A program made the position numbers and the translations under genes. A DNA stretch of 64,000 bases from Gammaproteobacteria bacterium (lineage in GTDB: Bacteria > Pseudomonadota > Gammaproteobacteria > UBA6429 > Thiohalophilaceae). Of this stretch, positions 27,233 to 36,671 are shown piece by piece. Where the stretch lies: the NCBI GenBank assembly GCA_029880855.1, contig JAOUNS010000012.1, positions 89,431 through 153,430 of the forward strand, in the 5' to 3' direction. Position 1 is the first letter of the stretch; the number at the start of each line of letters is the position of its first letter. Under the pieces are notes generated by a model, which was not told where the DNA came from, ran no database searches, and saw nothing but the letters and a program-made list of their open reading frames with translations.

Positions 27233-28410
27233 TCTGGAATAATCACAATTGCCCTTTCATTATATTTATTACTAAATTCACTTTCTGTCATTCTCCGTGG
27301 CCGCCCTTGATACCGTGGGTCTGGATCTTGCACAACATATGTTTTATTGCCACTACTATCCACCTCCACAGAGTCAAGAATAACACGGTGCCCAGGGTTT
27401 TTAAATCCAATTAAAACAGGTGTTTCAGCTGTATGGGTTTGTAATTCGTCAAGTGTTAAACCTGATTTCGTGGTTGAATTTACACCGTTTTGTTTTAGTA
27501 GTTCTTGAGCGTAAATAGGGTTAATACCATTCGTTTCAAAATTATGATTAGGGTTGTTCATAATTTCTTTCATTTGCTGCCTTAAATCAGACTCGGGAAT
27601 ATTTTGTCCTGTTTTTTGCTCTATTATATTTCTACTGGATGCTATCACACAAGAGTTAGACTTCTCTTGAGTATGAAACGTTTTCTCTTGGCTTGTTGCT
27701 TCATTATTCGTATCTGAGTGATTTGGTGTATCTCCGCTTTCATGCGGCCCCAAATCCACAGGCCGATGCCCCACCTGACTATGTTCGGTCTCCGCCTGTT
27801 TCTCCTGCTTCGGTCCCCCGCCAGTTTTACTGACGACGATCACCACCTTGCCGGTAGCCAGATGTCGGCTGAGTCTTTCTATCAGTGTATCAGCGCCGCT
27901 CTTGTTCGTCTGTTTGGGCAAACTCAGTTCTGTGGCAATAGTCTGTAATTGTGCTTCATCGGCATTGAGTGAGTTGATAAAGGCTTTCGCGTCTTCTTTA
28001 CGGTTGAAGGTTTTCACCTCCGGTGGCCGGCTGATCAACAGGGTACTGGCCGGGGTGAACAGGTAACGGGTTTTGTCTGATGTCTCTATGGTCCGTTTTT
28101 GGGGTGGGTGAATGAACCGGTCTGCCTCGGTAATGGGATAGAGCCGGTAGCGGCCCTGGATCAATAATTCACTCATCTTTGCTGGCACAGCCTGATCGGA
28201 TACGGGCTGTCCCGATTGGAGATCATTTATGTCCACCAGTTGCCGCCATCTCTCCATGGACACGTCAAAGTCTTGCAGGCGCTCTTGAGTCAGGACAGGA
28301 TCGAAAAATAATTCTGCTTCAACCGCGACAGGTGCCGGGCGATCATAGGGCGTAGCGAGTTTATAGAGCCGCCCGAAGCAGTCACGTAAAATATAGCGTT
28401 GATCGTACAT
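27229..28410 (-). CDS. Polymorphic toxin with papain-like C-terminal domain
   Basis: 393 residues. Residues 1-215 are shared with the toxin at 47640-48890: RDCFGRLYKLATPYDRP, LIQGRYRLYPITEADR, YLFTPASTLLIS and the hinge SQVGHRPVDLGPH. After the hinge the proteins are unrelated. Here the tip (residues about 250-393) resembles a C39/papain-like peptidase, with Cys254 in NSCVIASSRN, His341 in NPGHRVILDSVEV and an Asp in VVQDPDPRY. Likely substrates are peptides or peptidoglycan cross-links, given that the partner immunity candidate is periplasmic. No signal peptide, PAAR or Rhs repeat is present, so delivery must depend on the N-terminal module. Confidence 0.75.
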   Translation of the reverse strand: MYDQRYILRDCFGRLYKLATPYDRPAPVAVEAELFFDPVLTQERLQDFDVSMERWRQLVDINDLQSGQPVSDQAVPAKMSELLIQGRYRLYPITEADRFIHPPQKRTIETSDKTRYLFTPASTLLISRPPEVKTFNRKEDAKAFINSLNADEAQLQTIATELSLPKQTNKSGADTLIERLSRHLATGKVVIVVSKTGGGPKQEKQAETEHSQVGHRPVDLGPHESGDTPNHSDTNNEATSQEKTFHTQEKSNSCVIASSRNIIEQKTGQNIPESDLRQQMKEIMNNPNHNFETNGINPIYAQELLKQNGVNSTTKSGLTLDELQTHTAETPVLIGFKNPGHRVILDSVEVDSSGNKTYVVQDPDPRYQGRPRRMTESEFSNKYNERAIVIIPE

Positions 28411-28671
28411 AGCTGTTTAATCCACCAATCGCAGTCCCTTATGGATAGATCACCACCTGTCATATGCATTTGTTGTTGGTAAACCGTGCCAACCTGTCAC
28501 CACTCTTCCCGAGACAGTCACAGACCACAGTCACTATGATATCCAGCGTGTGATGGTATGGCTTGGGCTGTTTGAAACATCAGTTCTCAAACAGGAAAGC
28601 CTGAATATTCTAATTGATTTTACCTTTCTGCAAAACCTGTCATATATAGGTAAGTAAACACACAAAACAGA

Positions 28672-29040
28672 TGTTGTCGCGGCCTATATCGGGAGTGCCC
28701 ACTAATGGCCAGACCGGCGAATCAACAAGAAGCGGCAAGGATTGTCAGGAATCTATTAAAACGCCGCATCACCGGATCACGACGGGGAAACAGTACGCCC
28801 TCACCTGCAACGAGCTGCGATCATCGCTAAAACCATCTGGCGGCATTGGCAGGTTGGACCGTATCAATGGCAGGTCAAACACCTGCGGTGGTTTCTGACA
28901 GTAAAGACAAATCACCATAAACCGAGTACTCGATATCGGTATTGGTTAACTGTCAGGCATTTGGTCTTGGCTCTGACAAAGGATAAAGGTTGGATTTCTT
29001 ATCTACGTGGACCTTGGATTCGGCCTATTGACAGGAGCAG
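28672..29040 (+). pseudogene. Integrase end and partner gene remnant (copy B)
   Basis: The plus strand begins with the last codons of the integrase (DVVAAYIGSAH then TAA at 28706) and continues with the partner gene (MARPANQQEAARIVRNLL, ATG overlapping the TAA as in the intact copy). An extra base in the GSRRGN region near 28790 shifts the frame, and matching sequence runs on to about 29036. It lies downstream of the divergent toxin promoter region and just before the conflict operon. Confidence 0.8.
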
Positions 29041-29178
29041 TAATCTGAGGCAAGGTCAGTCAGGAAAAGTCTCTAAACAAACTAGATAATAACCGTTTTC
29101 ATTAATCGAGAATTGCTGGAATAACTTTAGAACATAGTTAACACGGTATGCCTAGTTGCCAGATACAAATACTCGGCA

Positions 29179-31584
29179 TCAATCTAAATACTGTCTCAAT
29201 TCCTTTAAATCAGTGTTATTTGGATATTCTTGGATTAACACTTCTAATAACACCTCTATACCACCATCAATTTTTCCATTTTTCGCTTGTATAACTGCAT
29301 CCTTCCATCTATCAGAAGGTCTAACCTCAGCACCTTTTAATTCCTTTGGTTTACCTCCAGCCAGTTCCCAGATATGGTCAAGTCGGTCATATGCAATTTC
29401 CGAAGCTACTTCACTTAGTCGTTCTATAACTGTCTGTAGATCCTGATGTTCTTCACCTAGTCGCTTCCCAAGTAAAAATTTGTACCATACTGGCAACAGA
29501 TCTTTAATTGACGTCGCTGCTAATCTAGCTTCAGAATGAGCTTTGTAAACATCATAAATTTGAAACGCAGCATTTTTCCAAGAATTATGCACTACATTTC
29601 TACCTATATCCGCCCCGTAGTGTATCCAGTCCTGGTTAACTAGTTTATCAATCCATCTTACCGCTACCCTTTCATCCTCAACAAATCCCCAAGAAATAAG
29701 AGCCGCCAGTATGTTGGTAGTTACTGAATTCGTTTGTGCATAAGAGGCTACCAGGCGAACAATATCATCACATGGTTTGACTATAGGCTCCTGAGTTTTA
29801 CATTTTTTCACAAACTCCAACACAACAGTATGGGAAAGATGATTTCTCAAATTCGAAGAAAAACTGTCCCATATTACTGCTTGGTTTGGGTGGCTCAGAA
29901 TTCTAATCGACACTTCTACTGATAATAGACTAATCAACTCCTCTTCATTCTCGCCATTTAAATTAAGCTCTAAAAGATTGTCAATTACCTTTTCTTCATC
30001 CATGCCCAAAGGCCATTTAGATCCACCTTCCTTTATATGAGCGATCCAAAGATTTCTAAAGCCTGATTCAGTCACATCACCTTGTAAAAGTGTCTCTGGA
30101 TTATTCTTTGTGACTTTGGCAGCCAATAGTGTAAACCCTGCATTATCTCTAATAATAGCCTCTACAGCGACATCATTTGGTGGCGCATTATTTACAAGGA
30201 GATTCAAGCCTGGGAATGGATCTCCATTGAAACCCCATTGCTCTGAAAAGATTACCTGCCATAGCTTATTGCTTTTCATTGCCATAACAGCATGCAATTT
30301 AGACCAAACACGCAGAATTGCTTCTTTCTTTATTAGGTGAACAGAAGTGTCATCTAATTCAATATCCAGTACTGTATTAACTAAAGCGTTTTCAATAATA
30401 TGGGTAGTTGGTAAACGCCGCGCAAAAATTTTCCCAATAGTTTTGTCGCCTAACCAAGCAACAGCATGTTTTGACCATTTAGATTCATGAAAACCCAGTA
30501 GTGCATCAATACCACCATTTATCGCCTCAGACCACCATGATTCTGTTCTCGCATCATCCAGTCGAGCAAAACATTTAATTGCATCCTCAGGTTCAAGATT
30601 AGTCAAGTTTGTAGCCGCCCAATCAGTCAATTCGTTAAGTGGCAGTGATTTATCAGGAAAATTATCCTCATTAAGATTAGAGAGAGTGAGCGGGAGTGAT
30701 GTCTTTTCTGAACGCAAACATTTAGCAAGGATATTCAACACCTCTATTTTAAGTTTTTCTGCCTCTGTTTGAGATGGAGCAATTAAAATGATCGTTCGCA
30801 AAAACTCTATAGCAGTTTTAACTGTTCTATTTTCACGCAATCGATCCAGTCTGTCAGCAGCTCGTGACAATTTATCTAATTGATTCAAATGGGAAGGTTT
30901 TTGATCGACTGAATTTAATATTTCATTGAAAGTTTTATCATTACCACCCCCAAGCCATAAAACAGCTCTATTTGAGGTGGTTTCATTACTCAAAGGCGAA
31001 ACCAATGGACTATTCTGCCATTGCTGTTCACAACCTTGTGGCACGCAATATATCCAGGGAGGTGTAATTGACTCACCTCCCTGTGGTGGAGAAATAGCAA
31101 CTCTAGCTGAAAACTGTCTACGAGCTTCTGGCCACAACATCATCCAGAGCCCAGCTATACAAGATGGCCATTTTTCTAACCCGACAGAGACCACTGGGCG
31201 ATCATCAGCAGTTATCAAAGCATTTGCAAACCGAGTTATCTCTGATTTCAAGGGTTTTGTAACAAACTCCTCGCCAATTTCGACTAGCGCCGAAAAAAGA
31301 TCAACTTCTGTAGTAATAGAAACTAACGGCCACAGTATCACTTTACTGCAAACCATCCCCCCCCGCTTCGCATTTTCGTCTGGAACAGTCCGCCATAAAG
31401 CCCACCACTCCCCTACGGGACCACACCCGACAGATGGCCACCATGTCGCACCAGCTCGGCCACCAGGGGGTTTATCTGTAAGCCCTAATAATTCAGGCGG
31501 AATTAATTTTGCGTCTACACTTGAGTACACCAATCCATGACTATTATCTTTAACCCCATACTCCACATAAACAACGTCAGTCAC
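29179..31584 (-). CDS. GAP1-like GTPase-associated protein with C-terminal EAD1-like domain
   Basis: 801 residues from the GTG at 31584 that overlaps the previous TAG stop; GGGGGAG lies just upstream. The N-terminus (VYVEYGVKDNSHGLVYSSVD, then EWWALWRTVPDENAKRGGMV) has the pattern of the GTPase-associated protein 1 N-terminal domain. The middle is a long helical region. The last 85 residues (IWELAGGKPKEL, RPSDRWKDAV, then EYPNNTDLKELRQYL) match the end of the phosphorylase-like protein at 34704-36020, which I call EAD1, the effector-associated adaptor of NTP-dependent conflict systems. It is the last gene of the operon. It probably couples the GTPases to the effector by EAD-EAD contact. Confidence 0.7.
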   Translation of the reverse strand: MTDVVYVEYGVKDNSHGLVYSSVDAKLIPPELLGLTDKPPGGRAGATWWPSVGCGPVGEWWALWRTVPDENAKRGGMVCSKVILWPLVSITTEVDLFSALVEIGEEFVTKPLKSEITRFANALITADDRPVVSVGLEKWPSCIAGLWMMLWPEARRQFSARVAISPPQGGESITPPWIYCVPQGCEQQWQNSPLVSPLSNETTSNRAVLWLGGGNDKTFNEILNSVDQKPSHLNQLDKLSRAADRLDRLRENRTVKTAIEFLRTIILIAPSQTEAEKLKIEVLNILAKCLRSEKTSLPLTLSNLNEDNFPDKSLPLNELTDWAATNLTNLEPEDAIKCFARLDDARTESWWSEAINGGIDALLGFHESKWSKHAVAWLGDKTIGKIFARRLPTTHIIENALVNTVLDIELDDTSVHLIKKEAILRVWSKLHAVMAMKSNKLWQVIFSEQWGFNGDPFPGLNLLVNNAPPNDVAVEAIIRDNAGFTLLAAKVTKNNPETLLQGDVTESGFRNLWIAHIKEGGSKWPLGMDEEKVIDNLLELNLNGENEEELISLLSVEVSIRILSHPNQAVIWDSFSSNLRNHLSHTVVLEFVKKCKTQEPIVKPCDDIVRLVASYAQTNSVTTNILAALISWGFVEDERVAVRWIDKLVNQDWIHYGADIGRNVVHNSWKNAAFQIYDVYKAHSEARLAATSIKDLLPVWYKFLLGKRLGEEHQDLQTVIERLSEVASEIAYDRLDHIWELAGGKPKELKGAEVRPSDRWKDAVIQAKNGKIDGGIEVLLEVLIQEYPNNTDLKELRQYLD

Positions 31585-32426
31585 TACTCCCCCAGTAACC
31601 AAGAGAGTGGTTTGCTCAAATCTTCATCTTTTTTCCCATCAGGAGAAATTATCCAGCCTTGTTCTTCAGGTCCGTCATCAACAAAATCTTCATTTGTGTC
31701 TTCACTATTTAACGGCACCCCCAATGAAGACAAACCCCATATACTCACCTCTTTAGCAGCCCAATTACTTTTTACAAATGAAGAAAAAAGTGGAAGATAG
31801 GCATCTAATACATCGCATGGTTGGTTTTCCTGATTATTAATTTCATCATAACAGGACAAAAGTATTGCCAACCTTGGTTTTCTAACTCTGTAGCGATAAC
31901 CCACACCTGACACATGCAAGAGTAACTGAAACAACTCCACCCACTTTGCGTTTGCATCCCAGGTATTTGGCCTGGCAGAAGGTGTCGCAACACTATTTGG
32001 GCGGATATTTAAAGTATTCAATGCATCATCAAATGTAGTTTCACTTTCAAGGCGAATGAGAACCATCCAGCTTTCAGCTTCAACTAACCTGGAGCGCCAC
32101 TTTTCAGGTATCTCTCTTTGATCAAATACACTATTTAATTGTTCACCACCATAGTCAGGCCAGCGCAAATCTATATTTCTTCCTTGCTTATCGACTAACG
32201 GCAATAAAATTTCATCCCATGTGTTTGTAGACGTATGATTTGCAGCGCGACCATCTTCTAAACACTCCAACACCTCATCAAGAGCAGATAGGTCTGCAGG
32301 AGTCCCACCTGCTGTTCTCAGAGCTAATTCGCCCGGCTTTCTTCTTAGTCGGCCATATAACTGGCCAGCGTAGTGTGTTTTTCCACTATTTGGCCCTCCT
32401 AATAATAAAATTTCAGGTGTTAGCAT
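31584..32426 (-). CDS. P-loop GTPase 2 of the conflict operon (double-GTPase type)
   Basis: 280 residues from the ATG at 32426, preceded by AGGGGG; it overlaps GTPase 1 by 14 bases. Walker A is GGPNSGKTHYAGQLY near the N-terminus, and a D-x-G-G switch is seen in LRWPDYGGEQ. The downstream ARLAILLSCYDEIN region fits the position of the guanine-specificity loop in divergent TRAFAC-like GTPases. It pairs with the next upstream GTPase, as in the double-GTPase (DO-GTPase) modules of bacterial conflict systems. Nucleotide preference cannot be told from sequence alone. Confidence 0.7.
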   Translation of the reverse strand: MLTPEILLLGGPNSGKTHYAGQLYGRLRRKPGELALRTAGGTPADLSALDEVLECLEDGRAANHTSTNTWDEILLPLVDKQGRNIDLRWPDYGGEQLNSVFDQREIPEKWRSRLVEAESWMVLIRLESETTFDDALNTLNIRPNSVATPSARPNTWDANAKWVELFQLLLHVSGVGYRYRVRKPRLAILLSCYDEINNQENQPCDVLDAYLPLFSSFVKSNWAAKEVSIWGLSSLGVPLNSEDTNEDFVDDGPEEQGWIISPDGKKDEDLSKPLSWLLGE

Positions 32427-33369
32427 AGTGCCCCCTGAAAGCATGGTAAGGCTTGCTGCACATTACTGGAGAGATAACCTCTCCTACAGATGGGGGGTAC
32501 CATGCCAGATTCACCGCTTGGGATAATGCCTCAAGCAATGTTTCATGATTTGAGGTTGTAGTGTTCAATTCCACTGCGTGAGGGATGCAATCATTCAAAG
32601 ACCGACGTATTGCCTCTTGAATTTTTTCCGAAGGATTAATATCTGATTTTGCCCATGCGAGGATTACAGGTCGGTTTTCCACATGATTCCCTAAACGCTC
32701 GATCAATTCCCTTGTCTCTCGTCGTGCAGTTCCGCGTTGATCACCGGAGAGCCGGTCACAATCAGCCATAATAATAAAAACATCTGAATGCTCAACAACC
32801 CACCTTGCACCTTCAGCTTCAGGAGCATCTTCCTTGGAAGACCATCGGGTAAACCACTCGCCTGGGGCATCAGTTAGTAGCACATCTCGAAACTCTTCTT
32901 TTTCATTGCGTAATGCCAAGTGAAGAATTCCTGGCACACGGCTCGTACCACGAGGAGTATGAGGCGGAAAAGATGGATTACGTGCAGCATCTTCAAAACG
33001 CATATAAGCAGCTAGAGACTCCCATGCCCCCAGTGTTCTTGAACCAGAAAAACCACTATTTGATATTCGATAGCCTTTTAATAACTGAAGGTAATTGCCT
33101 ATCAAAAAAGTCGTTTTACCTGAATTTTGCGCACCCAGGACACCGATCATTAGTGAGCGACCTCTAGGTACCAAATTAGACAGGTCCACCAACCCCATTG
33201 CACTGCCTGACCATGGAACTCTTGTAGCATTTGAAACATTGACCTCTTCTGGCGTTGTTTCATCAACTTGTACATCCCAATTAGGGCACTCTAAATAATT
33301 AGCTTCCCCTTCCATGCAAGACTCACCATCCTGGACGAAACAATGCGGATTCGTGCATTTGCCTGCCAT
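32413..33369 (-). CDS. P-loop GTPase 1 of the conflict operon (DO-GTPase2-like)
   Basis: 318 residues, ATG with GGAAATAACTG before it. An N-terminal cysteine cluster (CTNPHC, ESC, LEC within residues 5-28) could bind zinc. Walker A is GVLGAQNSGKTTFLIGNYLQ, the switch II-like motif is VLLTDAPGEWF, and the specificity loop is probably LAWAKSDIN. The family resembles the double-GTPase 2 group. The Cys-rich start may be a sensor or docking site. It lies three bases after the helical protein gene, so the two are co-translated. Confidence 0.72.
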   Translation of the reverse strand: MAGKCTNPHCFVQDGESCMEGEANYLECPNWDVQVDETTPEEVNVSNATRVPWSGSAMGLVDLSNLVPRGRSLMIGVLGAQNSGKTTFLIGNYLQLLKGYRISNSGFSGSRTLGAWESLAAYMRFEDAARNPSFPPHTPRGTSRVPGILHLALRNEKEEFRDVLLTDAPGEWFTRWSSKEDAPEAEGARWVVEHSDVFIIMADCDRLSGDQRGTARRETRELIERLGNHVENRPVILAWAKSDINPSEKIQEAIRRSLNDCIPHAVELNTTTSNHETLLEALSQAVNLAWYPPSVGEVISPVMCSKPYHAFRGHYANT

Positions 33370-33372
33370 CAG

Positions 33373-34662
33373 TTATTTCCCCGCTAATTGAACCGCTTGC
33401 TCTTGCCTGAAAATAGCATGAGCCAGTTGAGGATAACTAAGTTCGTAATCATCACGAACTCCTGTTTTTCTTAATATTTCCTTAGCATCCCATGATTCCA
33501 GAGTCAGAGCAGAAATGAATGCATCCCTAATACTTAGCCTCCCTTCTTTAGGTGGTGATGTTAAGAAATCCCCCCATTTCTCTGGCAAGGTGCTCTTCAA
33601 ATCCCGCAACGTGTTCAAGACTTCAATTAACTTATGCTTTGTATTAAAACCTGCTTCAGGAAGTTTATTTACTGATTCAGAAAGAAGATAGCCAACACTT
33701 GCAGGTGTTGGTTTGGCCACCAAATTGACTAGATCAACAGCCATAATAACACTTGCAACCTGTGGAGAAAGCTCTCTGTAGCTTTTCGCAACAGAAGGTG
33801 AATATAGGGCTTCTGACCACCAAAGCGCATCAAGTCTGGTTTGCTCAGCCTCTGATTTATCATCAATGGACTTCGCTATACTTTGTATCCACAGCCGCTG
33901 CTCATTTAGCACTTCTGATAGACCGGTATAATTTTTTTCACCAACTTCCGTAATCATCTTCATGCAGTTATTGGCCACATTGTCTACAACATCAGCAAAT
34001 AATGGAGTAAACCTTTTTGTAAACTCCCAAGACCACGTACCACCCGAATTACTCCAGGTTGGGTTTGCGCCAGAAATCGCCGTATTACCTTCTTTATGTG
34101 GCCCCACTGATGCCGCTATCTTGTCTTCTAACTTTGCACGGTCAACTTTAACAGGCTTAATATCAACATTCTTACCAACTTCAAGGCTATACTTCTTATG
34201 TGCCTTTCTTATCTCAGGCTGCGTTATTGCGATACTTTCTGAATTCTTTGCTAACTCAGCAACAAAGCCCATAATTGCTGATTTTTCATTGGCCAATTTA
34301 ATAAATGGCAACGTGTCTGCCAGCGTAAACCAAATAATTGCACCATTTTTGCCTTCAGATGCTTGTGAACAGGCTTCTATCAAAATAGACCTTAAGAGGT
34401 TTATTGGCGTATCTGTATAGACTGAACTTACAGCCTTCCATTCATTAGTAAGATGTTCCATCGCTTTTTGTATCGCTGGGTCGTTTTCAGAAATATCAGG
34501 ATCGACGCCAGCTAAAATTGCTCTGATAATCTGAGCAGGATTTTCTTTTAGTTCAACAGCGAGATTTTCTGCTGCTTTTTCCATTTTAGCAATTCGGCTG
34601 TCGTCACCATCTATACCACCAAATAAACCAGCTGATAAAAACTCATTAATAAATGTCGTCAT
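33373..34662 (-). CDS. GTPase-associated helical (GASH-like) protein
   Basis: 429 residues, GGTAGGAGAA ribosome site. It is almost wholly alpha-helical, with an opening FLSAGLFGGIDGDDSRIAKM and helical repeats such as GAIIWFTLADTLPFIKLANE and WIQSIAKSIDDKSEAEQTRL. This fits the GTPase-associated system helical domain found beside double-GTPase genes. It has no enzyme motif. Its likely job is to bind a GTPase or the invader signal. Confidence 0.6.
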   Translation of the reverse strand: MTTFINEFLSAGLFGGIDGDDSRIAKMEKAAENLAVELKENPAQIIRAILAGVDPDISENDPAIQKAMEHLTNEWKAVSSVYTDTPINLLRSILIEACSQASEGKNGAIIWFTLADTLPFIKLANEKSAIMGFVAELAKNSESIAITQPEIRKAHKKYSLEVGKNVDIKPVKVDRAKLEDKIAASVGPHKEGNTAISGANPTWSNSGGTWSWEFTKRFTPLFADVVDNVANNCMKMITEVGEKNYTGLSEVLNEQRLWIQSIAKSIDDKSEAEQTRLDALWWSEALYSPSVAKSYRELSPQVASVIMAVDLVNLVAKPTPASVGYLLSESVNKLPEAGFNTKHKLIEVLNTLRDLKSTLPEKWGDFLTSPPKEGRLSIRDAFISALTLESWDAKEILRKTGVRDDYELSYPQLAHAIFRQEQAVQLAGK

Positions 34663-34703
34663 TAAATTCTCCTACCCCTTACCTCTAAATTTTGCATGCA
34701 TAA

Positions 34704-36020
34704 CTATTCGCTTTCGTAGGCAGCTTTATATTCAGCAAGAACAGTATTCCCTGGAGCTTCATCTGACGCTGCTTTAATCAAATTAACAGGGGTAACGATT
34801 GAACCATGTGTACTAAGCTTCCACATTTTTTGCCAAAGATCCTTGGGTCGTGAAATATTTTCAACTTCACTAGCTTTCCCCCCAGCACGCTCCCATAAAC
34901 TTCTAGCGTCCTGAATACCAGGATATAGCTCTGCCAGGACTTCGATCAAATCCATTGGCAGAACCGTTTTATCATAATTTTTCGCTCCATCTTTCATTAT
35001 ATTTGTTCTTTTCCCTTGGTATAGGTCTGAAGCGTTACGTAAAAACTGGATCAAACACTCGGCAGCTGCTTTGGCAGCAAAATTGCGATACTGGTCATCT
35101 TTTAATGCATCGCCAAAGTCTGAAACTCCTTTTGCAACCACAACGGGGATTTCGTTAACTTCACCAAATGCTGCTATGCCACTAGCCTCCATCTCAACAC
35201 CCAGTACTTTTCTCATGGATTCAGCGAGTCTTGGAAATATACCATCGTCCTCGGTAACCTGTGCTCCTGTTGCTAGTGGTGCAACATGTATCTGAAATTC
35301 GAGAGGAGCAGGAATCTTTTGAGGGTGGAGAAGGATACTTTTCCTTGCTACTTCCGCCCCACTTTCGGTTAAGGTTGTTGAATTATCATCAACCCAACCA
35401 CGTTTCCACAAACGCGTGAGCACATCGTTCCAGTTTGGGCACTCTACACCGAAATCAGGATGGTTTACAGGGTCTTCCCCATCGTGCATTCTCCGCAATA
35501 CCCATTCTTCCTGATACTCGAGAGGTAGTCGCGGTCGTGAAGAAATCCAGCTTGCATCTTTCGCATTAATTTGCTGCATCCGCTGGACCCAGGTATGACT
35601 GGGCCGATATTGTATTTCATCGCATTGAAAGTGTTGCTTACCATCCTCGACAGTCAACTTCCCGGCATCGTAAGACCACATCCTTTCCGCAAATATCACA
35701 TCACCAAGAGAAACTTTCCCTCGACGGCCCGCACATATACCACTCATTGCGATACAACGTGCAGGCTGTTCGTGTATGAGTTTACTCGTTATTGCCTGAG
35801 TAGTCTCACGTCCCATATAGCTGGCCCATGTTGTTCGGATATGAATAGGCTTATTGGTTATTGATGAAAATGATGCGTCAGAGACAGTCCACCCACCAGC
35901 AGTGACGAACTCTTGCCACCCATCACCGACAAGACCTTCAGTAACAGAAAGCACCTGATCGTACTCATCTTTTAGAGCACAAATTAATAGAACATCAATT
36001 TCTGTGGCATCACTGTTCAA
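34704..36020 (-). CDS. Nucleoside-phosphorylase-like effector with EAD1-like domain
   Basis: 438 residues, TTG start at 36020; no ATG or GTG is available before the core begins (IDVLLICALKDEYDQV). The phosphorylase/MTA-SAH nucleosidase fold is seen in ARCIAMSGICAGRRGKVSLG, GDVIFAERMWSYDAG, LGVEMEASGIAAFGE and VVAKGVSDFGDALKDDQ. An insertion of about 100 residues near the centre looks like a winged helix (WKRGWVDDNSTTLTESGAEV). The last 90 residues are the EAD1-like adaptor (LWERAGGKASEV, RPKDLWQKMW). In related systems such domains are thought to deplete or alter nucleotides on activation. It is the first gene of the operon. Confidence 0.78.
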   Translation of the reverse strand: MNSDATEIDVLLICALKDEYDQVLSVTEGLVGDGWQEFVTAGGWTVSDASFSSITNKPIHIRTTWASYMGRETTQAITSKLIHEQPARCIAMSGICAGRRGKVSLGDVIFAERMWSYDAGKLTVEDGKQHFQCDEIQYRPSHTWVQRMQQINAKDASWISSRPRLPLEYQEEWVLRRMHDGEDPVNHPDFGVECPNWNDVLTRLWKRGWVDDNSTTLTESGAEVARKSILLHPQKIPAPLEFQIHVAPLATGAQVTEDDGIFPRLAESMRKVLGVEMEASGIAAFGEVNEIPVVVAKGVSDFGDALKDDQYRNFAAKAAAECLIQFLRNASDLYQGKRTNIMKDGAKNYDKTVLPMDLIEVLAELYPGIQDARSLWERAGGKASEVENISRPKDLWQKMWKLSTHGSIVTPVNLIKAASDEAPGNTVLAEYKAAYESE

Positions 36021-36023
36021 AAT

Positions 36024-36029
36024 TATACA
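36024..36029 (-). promoter_or_regulatory. Possible -10 element for the conflict operon
   Basis: The minus strand reads TATAAT four bases before the TTG start of the phosphorylase-like gene. The matching -35 region is poor. If it is used, the message would be nearly leaderless or the start would have to lie at the TTG itself, which would fit the absence of a ribosome site. Confidence 0.3.
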
Positions 36030-36671
36030 ACCTATTTATTTACATGCTGGATTGCTGTGGAATATGAACAAACACAGTACTCTAAATCGCATTATTGAAG
36101 CCTCGCTTAACAAAAATCACCTTTCTGAAATAATTGTCATACATCATGTGAAGCTAATATCCAGGACATCTTTGGATAGGCACCTGTCAATTTTAGTAGT
36201 TCATAAACTCCTGAAAATTGTTGGAAAAGGATAAACCGAAAGGGCCGCTAATGGAAAGGCCCTATCCAAAGGGTCAATGGCATAATGGCTCCTCAGTCCC
36301 CGCCCTGCAACCATTCTCAAACAACTCCAATAATCCACCCGATTTACCCCCTTTCAGGTCAATTTATCCAGATTTTTAATCCGGTCTTCTCCTGCTACCT
36401 TCGGTTGCATGAAACACACCCCCGCTCCCAATATGCTCCCTTCCAGAGGAACACCGGATTACAAAGCAGCGGCGTCGATGCTCCTGCCCTTCTTCATTCA
36501 GTTTCTGGAAAACAATTCTGCCATGTCCGGCGGCGATGTTGAGAAAGTGGTTAAACAATCACCACACTCTATAACTGATCACGATACTTCCATAACAAAG
36601 CCTTGAACTTGACGCCAAAGCCGATCACTATAGATATTCATTTCAATATCATTTTGCAATAGGGAGGAGGC
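36030..36671. other. Gene-poor spacer between conflict operon and recombinase
   Basis: About 640 bases between divergent genes. The first 200 are AT-rich. A short perfect inverted repeat (agggcc at 36241-36246 with ggccct at 36258-36263) is present. A plus-strand 65-codon frame at 36409-36606 lacks a ribosome site and I do not call it. GGGAGGAGG before 36672 is the recombinase ribosome site. The recombinase attachment site may lie here but I cannot define it. Confidence 0.4.

Noticed and set aside
36409..36606. Plus-strand frame of 65 codons before the serine recombinase
   Set aside because: No ribosome site and no family resemblance; composition does not differ from surrounding spacer.
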